Shown here: one piece after another, positions 8,564-12,689 of the stretch | Layout of the letters: the number at the start of each line of letters is the position of its first letter | How positions within the stretch are numbered: position 1 is the first letter of the stretch | Assembly: GCF_000003605.2 (NCBI RefSeq) | Contig: NW_003135334.1 | Coordinates: 133,624-146,312, forward strand | Origin: Saccoglossus kowalevskii | Lineage: Eukaryota; Hemichordata; Enteropneusta; Harrimaniidae | Length of the DNA stretch: 12,689 nucleotides | Direction: 5' to 3' | Program-made: the position numbers and the translations under genes | Notes under the pieces: generated by a model | Database searches by the model: none | What the model was told of the DNA's origin: nothing | Seen by the model: the letters and a program-made list of their open reading frames with translations, nothing else

Positions 8564-10672
8564 ATGGAACTACTGTATTGGTATGTGTTAGTCTGCTGTA
8601 TAGTATATTGTGATGGAGTGAAGACGGATGGTTCTCAGCCAATGGACGAAGAGACATATGACACTATAATAGAGCTCGTTAAGGGTACCTTCCGAGTACC
8701 GGTCAAGGAAAGAAGCCTTGTACAAAAGGCGGCGATTATGAGGTATTGGCGTAATAAAGATCACTTCGCCCTTATTGAGAACGGTGCTCGAACAGTTCTT
8801 GTATACAAAGGCAAAGAAGTGTTGAAACGTTCGGACGTATGCAGTGTTGTAAAACAGGAATACCAGAAAAATGTCGGAGGCATCGGTGCGAGGAAGTTGA
8901 AGACACATCTTCGAATTAAATACGCCGGTCTGAGCGAAGACACGATTCGTCACGTGCTGGCCCAAAGTCGACTTGATCGTCAAACGCACGATCTATTGAT
9001 CAAGAAATATAAGCAAGCACGCGGTGTACAGACGTTGCACCAGTTAGATATCATGGATATGCAAAACATAGCAGCCACCTACCAAGGCCAGTCTTACACG
9101 TGTCTTATGAGTATCATTGACGTATTCAGCAGGTTTATATGGCTAGTGGCATTAATAAATACTGAGAATATCACTATAGCAACGGCTCTGTCGAGAATAT
9201 ACACAGAACACGGACCTCCCCAAGTTTTACAAAGTGACTGGGGAGAAAATTTAGAAACAGTAACAGGGATGCTATGCCAAATTATGCAAGTTCGAATCGA
9301 CCATGCACATGCATGTACAAGACAGATACACACGTATTCACTGTCAAACATACACTATGAGATACTAATGATGGGGGGTAGAGGAATGAATTGGGTTGAA
9401 CAAATTCCAAACTATACTCATCGACTGAACAGTGAACCCAAAGACGTCTTAGGAAACCAGTCTCCATTTGAGGTGTATTATGGCAGGCGACCCAATAACC
9501 AACGCGGGGAGGACGCATTTCCCAGCTGGAAAATGGTAGGGGAAAGTAATCGTGTTAATGGGAGCCTTCCAGAGGCAGGTGAGCTCCAGAATAATCAAAA
9601 AAAGTTCAAGGATATAAGATGGAAAGCAGCAAAAGCAAGCAAGTTATTTGAAAAAGATAAAAGAAATCAACGGCTGGTTCGCGATTCACTATCCAAATAT
9701 ATTGTTGGTGAAACTGTTTATATTCGTACTTCCCCTAGTGGGTTAAATAACAGAATATCACCAGGTACGGTAATGGAGATAAACATGGAAAGCAACAAGT
9801 ATAAAATACAATATGTTGAACCAGATTCCAATAACCAAGTGCAGAGGTGGTTTCCAGAGGATACAGAATGTATTAAGTGGCAACCATCAGAGCAATATTT
9901 GCCGGTCGATGTGAACGTTAGCGCAAAAGACAACCATAGTTTTGTTTACGATGAAAGCGTTTACGCAACACGAAAATATCCGGATGACAAATCATTGGGA
10001 GTACTTACACATGATGATATAATAAACGTGTTTACATCAAATAGCCTCGGCGTAAGATACGATCCAATTCCCGATGGTAACTGTCAGTTTGCAGCGGTTG
10101 CCGATCAACTACAGGATGTGGGAATATTCCACTCTGCTGCTACGTTAAGATCGGAAGTCGTCGGGTTTTTGCAAGATCATCCGTGGAATTCAGATGGAAG
10201 CCACCTAAGGAGATTTATAGATCTGCAATGGTCTTGGTACTTGACACGTATGACTCATCAAGGAACATACGGAGACCACATCACATTGATGGCAATATCG
10301 AGAATGTACAACGTTCAATTCATTGTCTTCTCTAGTTTAGGTCCACGGGCGACTCGTTTGGTTTCAGCCACCGGTGTATATCAGAGCGGTCTGCCCGTTT
10401 TAACAGTGGGGCATTTTGCAGAAGGCCAGGGGGAGCATTACGTAAGTCTGGACGTATCACGCATCGATATAATGTCAACAATAAGAGATCTGTCTGAGGG
10501 AAACCATAACGTTTTGGAACACCAATCAAATGAACATGAAACCATAGAAGCAGATGAACCACCGCCACTCCCGAAAGCTGGAACCATTTCACCAGATATT
10601 CGTTTCACAAAGTCATTGACCAATCATATCTGGCATTACCGCTGCATATTGTTGACAATATCATTCTCTTAA
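8564..10672 (+). CDS. Ginger1-type transposase: Gypsy-like integrase plus OTU protease, catalytic Glu missing
   Basis: A 702-codon uninterrupted frame, the only long one in the window. Residues 27-150 form an N-terminal region in the place of the integrase zinc-binding domain, with GGIGARKLKTHLRIKYAG at about 105-122 but no His2Cys2 ligands. The integrase core spans about 157-320: LDIMDM with Asp162, then IIDVFSRFIWLVAL, then LQSDWGEN with Asp225, ending NWVEQIPNYTHRLN and SPFEVYYGRRPN. No Glu occurs near residue 261, where the DDE triad needs it. Residues 384-435 resemble the GPY/F chromo-like barrel. Residues 495-632 are an OTU cysteine protease: DGNCQF with Asp504 and Cys507, and GEHYVSL with His625. 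Ginger1 cut-and-paste transposons are known to combine a Gypsy-type integrase with a C-terminal OTU or Ulp1 domain. Met27 may be the true start, since residues 1-16 are hydrophobic and unlike a nuclear protein. The frame stops inside an F-box-like region that continues in the -1 frame. Element termini were not found. Confidence 0.85.
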   Translation: MELLYWYVLVCCIVYCDGVKTDGSQPMDEETYDTIIELVKGTFRVPVKERSLVQKAAIMRYWRNKDHFALIENGARTVLVYKGKEVLKRSDVCSVVKQEYQKNVGGIGARKLKTHLRIKYAGLSEDTIRHVLAQSRLDRQTHDLLIKKYKQARGVQTLHQLDIMDMQNIAATYQGQSYTCLMSIIDVFSRFIWLVALINTENITIATALSRIYTEHGPPQVLQSDWGENLETVTGMLCQIMQVRIDHAHACTRQIHTYSLSNIHYEILMMGGRGMNWVEQIPNYTHRLNSEPKDVLGNQSPFEVYYGRRPNNQRGEDAFPSWKMVGESNRVNGSLPEAGELQNNQKKFKDIRWKAAKASKLFEKDKRNQRLVRDSLSKYIVGETVYIRTSPSGLNNRISPGTVMEINMESNKYKIQYVEPDSNNQVQRWFPEDTECIKWQPSEQYLPVDVNVSAKDNHSFVYDESVYATRKYPDDKSLGVLTHDDIINVFTSNSLGVRYDPIPDGNCQFAAVADQLQDVGIFHSAATLRSEVVGFLQDHPWNSDGSHLRRFIDLQWSWYLTRMTHQGTYGDHITLMAISRMYNVQFIVFSSLGPRATRLVSATGVYQSGLPVLTVGHFAEGQGEHYVSLDVSRIDIMSTIRDLSEGNHNVLEHQSNEHETIEADEPPPLPKAGTISPDIRFTKSLTNHIWHYRCILLTISFS

Positions 10673-10992
10673 CCCTTCGATGTGACATCTCATCTAGAAA
10701 CACTCTGCGAGCTGTGTGCAAACATTTCAAAGAAGTCGTTGACAACGATCCCGTACCCCGAATTTACATTCCAGATCACGTTGTAAACGAAATACAAAAC
10801 ATTCAAGAAGTGAGTGTTCAAGAACTTCTACAAGTCGCTGAACCCGGAAGTAACTTAATCTTAACTCTTCGTCGAATGTTTGACAATCCACTTTGGATGT
10901 TTGCATTCTTGTCCATGCGCAACATTTCCGATGGTTGGTTTATAATCACAAATGTATTCTGGAAAAAAGTAAATATTAAAAAAGAACCCTGA
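10558..10992 (+). pseudogene. F-box-like C-terminal region of the transposase, in the -1 frame
   Basis: This frame is open from 10558 (after TGA at 10555-10557) to TGA at 10990-10992 and overlaps the end of the transposase frame by 115 nt. Its core at about 10636-10750 reads LPLHIVDNIILLTL, then LRAVCKHFKEVVDNDP. These are F-box hallmarks: the LP pair, the spaced I/L helix, and L-R-x-V-C-K-x-F followed by a basic/acidic helix and D-P. F-boxes bind SKP1 and place a protein in SCF ubiquitin ligases. There is no ATG before the domain, so it should be read as a continuation of the upstream protein after a frame change between 10558 and about 10640. I see no canonical slippery heptamer there, so a one-base indel in this copy, a sequencing error or a short intron are the options. 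Residues after the F-box (SVQELLQVAEPG, RRMFDNPLWMFAFLSM) are unrecognised. Confidence 0.6.
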
Positions 10993-11022
10993 TTATTTTC
11001 TTAACCTGATAATACCATTTTT

Positions 11023-11099
11023 CGCGTTATGCATGAAATCAAAAGTAAAAACAGGACAAACAAAGGCGTCGTAATGACGTTAAAACATCGCGTGTATTT
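11023..11099. repeat. dispersed repeat R1, copy 2
   Basis: CGCGTTATGCATGAAATC at 11023 through TTAAAACATCGCGTGTATTT matches 6798-6875 with many shared blocks (AAAGTAAAA, CAGGACAA, AACATCGC). It sits 30 bp after the stop of the F-box frame and 20 bp before a TTAA miniature element, so it could be part of the 3' flank of the transposon or an independent repeat. Confidence 0.55.
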
Positions 11100-11118
11100 T
11101 GTATTGTGTATTTTACGC

Positions 11119-11276
11119 TTAAAGCGGGAGGGTCGTCACCTGCTCACGCGCGGAAATTGAGTCCCAAGCGACGATAACAACACACGCTAAAAACGCAAAG
11201 GCTCATGGGTAGACGCTTGTTAAACAATGACACACTATGGCCATCTGACGCATGCGCAGGTGTTATACACATTTAA
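11119..11276. mobile_element. TTAA miniature element, subfamily II, copy B
   Basis: 158 bp. The left end TTAAAGCGGGAGGGTCGTCA (11119) is well preserved. The right end is eroded (GCGCAGGTGTTATACACATTTAA) but still closes in TTAA at 11273-11276. The interior, from GAATTGAGTCCCAAGCGACG-like sequence through CGCAAAGGCTCATGGGTAGA, parallels copies A and C in the same orientation. No coding capacity. Confidence 0.75.
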
Positions 11277-11635
11277 TGAGTTGGTTAATTTTGTGTTCCT
11301 CAATGTCACATCCCCTCTGGAAGCTTGGAATTTTGACATTGAACTATAAAAACAAAAAGGCAGGCGTTCAATGCTTGTCTTTCACGCATAATGCGAAATC
11401 TCGCATTTAATGTAAACTCACCTATTGTTTTGTTTCACGGATGAAAATATACATATATGTACCAGTAGGCCGGGGTAATATTTGGACACTGAAGATGGAA
11501 AAGATGAAGAAAGAGGAAAGAAGACGGAAGACATCATCATCGAGTTTCTTTCATTGTGACCGCCCTCGCAATCCATTCATTTATATGACGTGAAAACAAA
11601 CTCAAAAACAGAGGTGTTGCCGGATGTGAACGATG
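11277..11635. other. spacer between two miniature elements, no gene seen
   Basis: About 360 bp with no ORF or repeat copy recognised. It contains a purine-rich run (GAAGATGGAAAAGATGAAGA, 11491 onward) and a short CGCATAATGCG palindrome near 11387. Confidence 0.45.
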
Positions 11636-11800
11636 CTAAAGTGAAGGGGTCGTCATCTGCGCACGCGCGAGAATTGAGTCCCAAGCGACGATAATAACGC
11701 GCGCTAAAAACGCAAAGGCTCATGGGGAGACGCTTGTTTGTAAAAAACGACACGCCATGGCAGACTGCCGCATGCGCAGGTGACGACTACCCCGCTTTAA
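11636..11800. mobile_element. TTAA miniature element, subfamily II, copy C
   Basis: 165 bp. The right end is best preserved: CATGCGCAGGTGACGACTAC then CCCGCTTTAA, closing in TTAA at 11797-11800. The left end CTAAAGTGAAGGGGTCGTCA has drifted from TTAAAGCGGG. The interior is a close match to copy B (GAATTGAGTCCCAAGCGACG, then CGCTAAAAACGCAAAGGCTC). Inner CGCATGCGCAGG on the right pairs with CTGCGCACGCGCG on the left, extending the inverted repeats beyond 30 bp. Confidence 0.75.
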
Positions 11801-12449
11801 GTTCATGGGTAAGAGGCATGTGTCGTGATAATGACAAGTTCGAAATATTTATCTGCAATCGTTATCCAAACAGCTATTTTGAGTTTATGAATATTCAAGA
11901 TTAAACTATTGCTACATGCGAATATTTCAATGTAATGATGATACGAGTTTAGTAAGTTTATGCTAAGAAAGAACACTCGGAACGAACGTAAGTTGTCACG
12001 TTCATGCATTTTGAAATATAATCTAAATAACATGACATATTAACATATCCCATGCAAGAAATATGCTTTCTTTCAAATAGATTGACAATTAAAAACTCGG
12101 AACTACAAAGAGAGACAAATAAACATATTTTTTAAACAAATCATTTTATGGGAGAAGAACCAAACAAATTGCAACAATACAATCCTGGAAAAATTTAAGC
12201 TCGAGACTTAAGGAAAAGTATATTTTGCGCTGTTGTTTATCATTTCTCTCACAGAGATTTAGCGATTATAATAAAACTATGAAATACAATAAATGTCGCT
12301 GTCAGTGTTTAAATCAAATGATTATGTGGATTGTGCGATATTGGCTATACCTTGACATATGATTATGAAATATCATTATACGAACTGGAATGCTGAGAAG
12401 TATTTAATATATATATAATTATATATTTATAATTATGTCATTAAAAAAG
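11801..12449. other. gene-free AT-rich stretch
   Basis: No ORF, RNA or repeat copy recognised. It ends in a TA-rich block (about 12404-12435) directly before the tandem repeat. Confidence 0.45.
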
Positions 12450-12689
12450 TACTGATATGAAGATATTCAATCAGAAGGAACGTATGATGATATGAAATGG
12501 TGATTATTAAATGTATGGTGTGTATAAATATGACAAATTGTTGTATGGCACGTCTGATATGAATACAATAAATCAGATGGAACGTATGATGATATGAATA
12601 TGGTGAATATTAATTATATGGTGTGTATAAATATGACAAATTGTGGCATGGCACGTCTGATATGAGTACAGTAAATCAGATGGAACGTA
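12450..12689. repeat. tandem repeat, period about 102-103 bp, continuing past the window edge
   Basis: TCAGA(A/T)GGAACGTATGATG begins at 12471 and 12573, and its first bases reappear at 12676, giving spacings of 102 and 103 bp. Between them GGTGTGTATAAATATGACAA and GGCACGTCTGATATGA recur. About two units plus partial flanking sequence are visible, and the window ends inside a unit. Each unit holds a small inverted repeat, TCTGAT...ATCAGA (12553-12558 with 12572-12577). Single-base differences show the units have diverged. Confidence 0.85.

Noticed and set aside
8564-10672. LTR retrotransposon or endogenous retrovirus identity for the integrase frame
   Set aside because: No reverse transcriptase, RNase H, gag or long terminal repeats are present around it, and the C-terminal OTU domain points to a Ginger1-type DNA transposon.
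10714-10992. Independent gene starting with GTG at 10714
   Set aside because: GTG starts are not expected in a eukaryotic gene, and the F-box core begins upstream of it, so the frame is a continuation of the transposase rather than a separate gene.

Overview
This is AT-rich animal nuclear DNA, most likely from a marine invertebrate (a lophotrochozoan such as a mollusc, annelid or brachiopod is my guess, but no marker fixes the phylum). The evidence is spliced exons with GT/AG introns, AATAAA signals, long gene-poor stretches, many miniature inverted-repeat elements and a eukaryotic integrase-like transposase. There are no bacterial-style operons.

Left end (1-1540): the last two coding exons of an SLC4A11-like membrane transporter on the + strand (96-265 and 1057-1117, stop at 1115-1117), with a 791-bp intron and a 3' UTR carrying AATAAA at 1523. 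These exons are short and easy to overlook, but the spliced peptide carries the SLC4 C-terminal signature. From 1540 to about 4150 I see no convincing gene.

Middle (4150-8480): a decayed repeat landscape. It holds an inverted-repeat element with a strong hairpin (4165-4490), a patch of GC-rich hairpins (5220-5515), and several copies of a miniature transposon family bounded by TTAA (5585-5703 partial, 5704-5909, 6972-7111, about 8303-8482). A small exon-like segment (5941-6014) with a polyadenylation signal just downstream may be a relict terminal exon.

Right (8480-11100): the main item is a 702-codon open reading frame (8564-10672) coding for a Gypsy-integrase-related transposase of the Ginger1 kind: integrase core, GPY/F-like region and C-terminal OTU cysteine protease. 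An F-box-like domain follows at once in the -1 frame (10558-10992), so the ancestral protein was probably integrase-OTU-F-box. The integrase has lost the catalytic glutamate and the block around it, while the OTU catalytic residues are intact.

Far right (11100-12689): two more TTAA elements (11119-11276, 11636-11800), closely related to the one just upstream of the transposase and in the same orientation, then gene-free DNA, then a tandem repeat of about 102 bp that runs off the window end.

The SLC4A11-like gene is the only confident host gene. The rest is mobile-element territory. The integrase-OTU-F-box arrangement, joining a predicted deubiquitinase and a predicted ubiquitin-ligase adaptor in one transposon protein, is the most interesting biology here.
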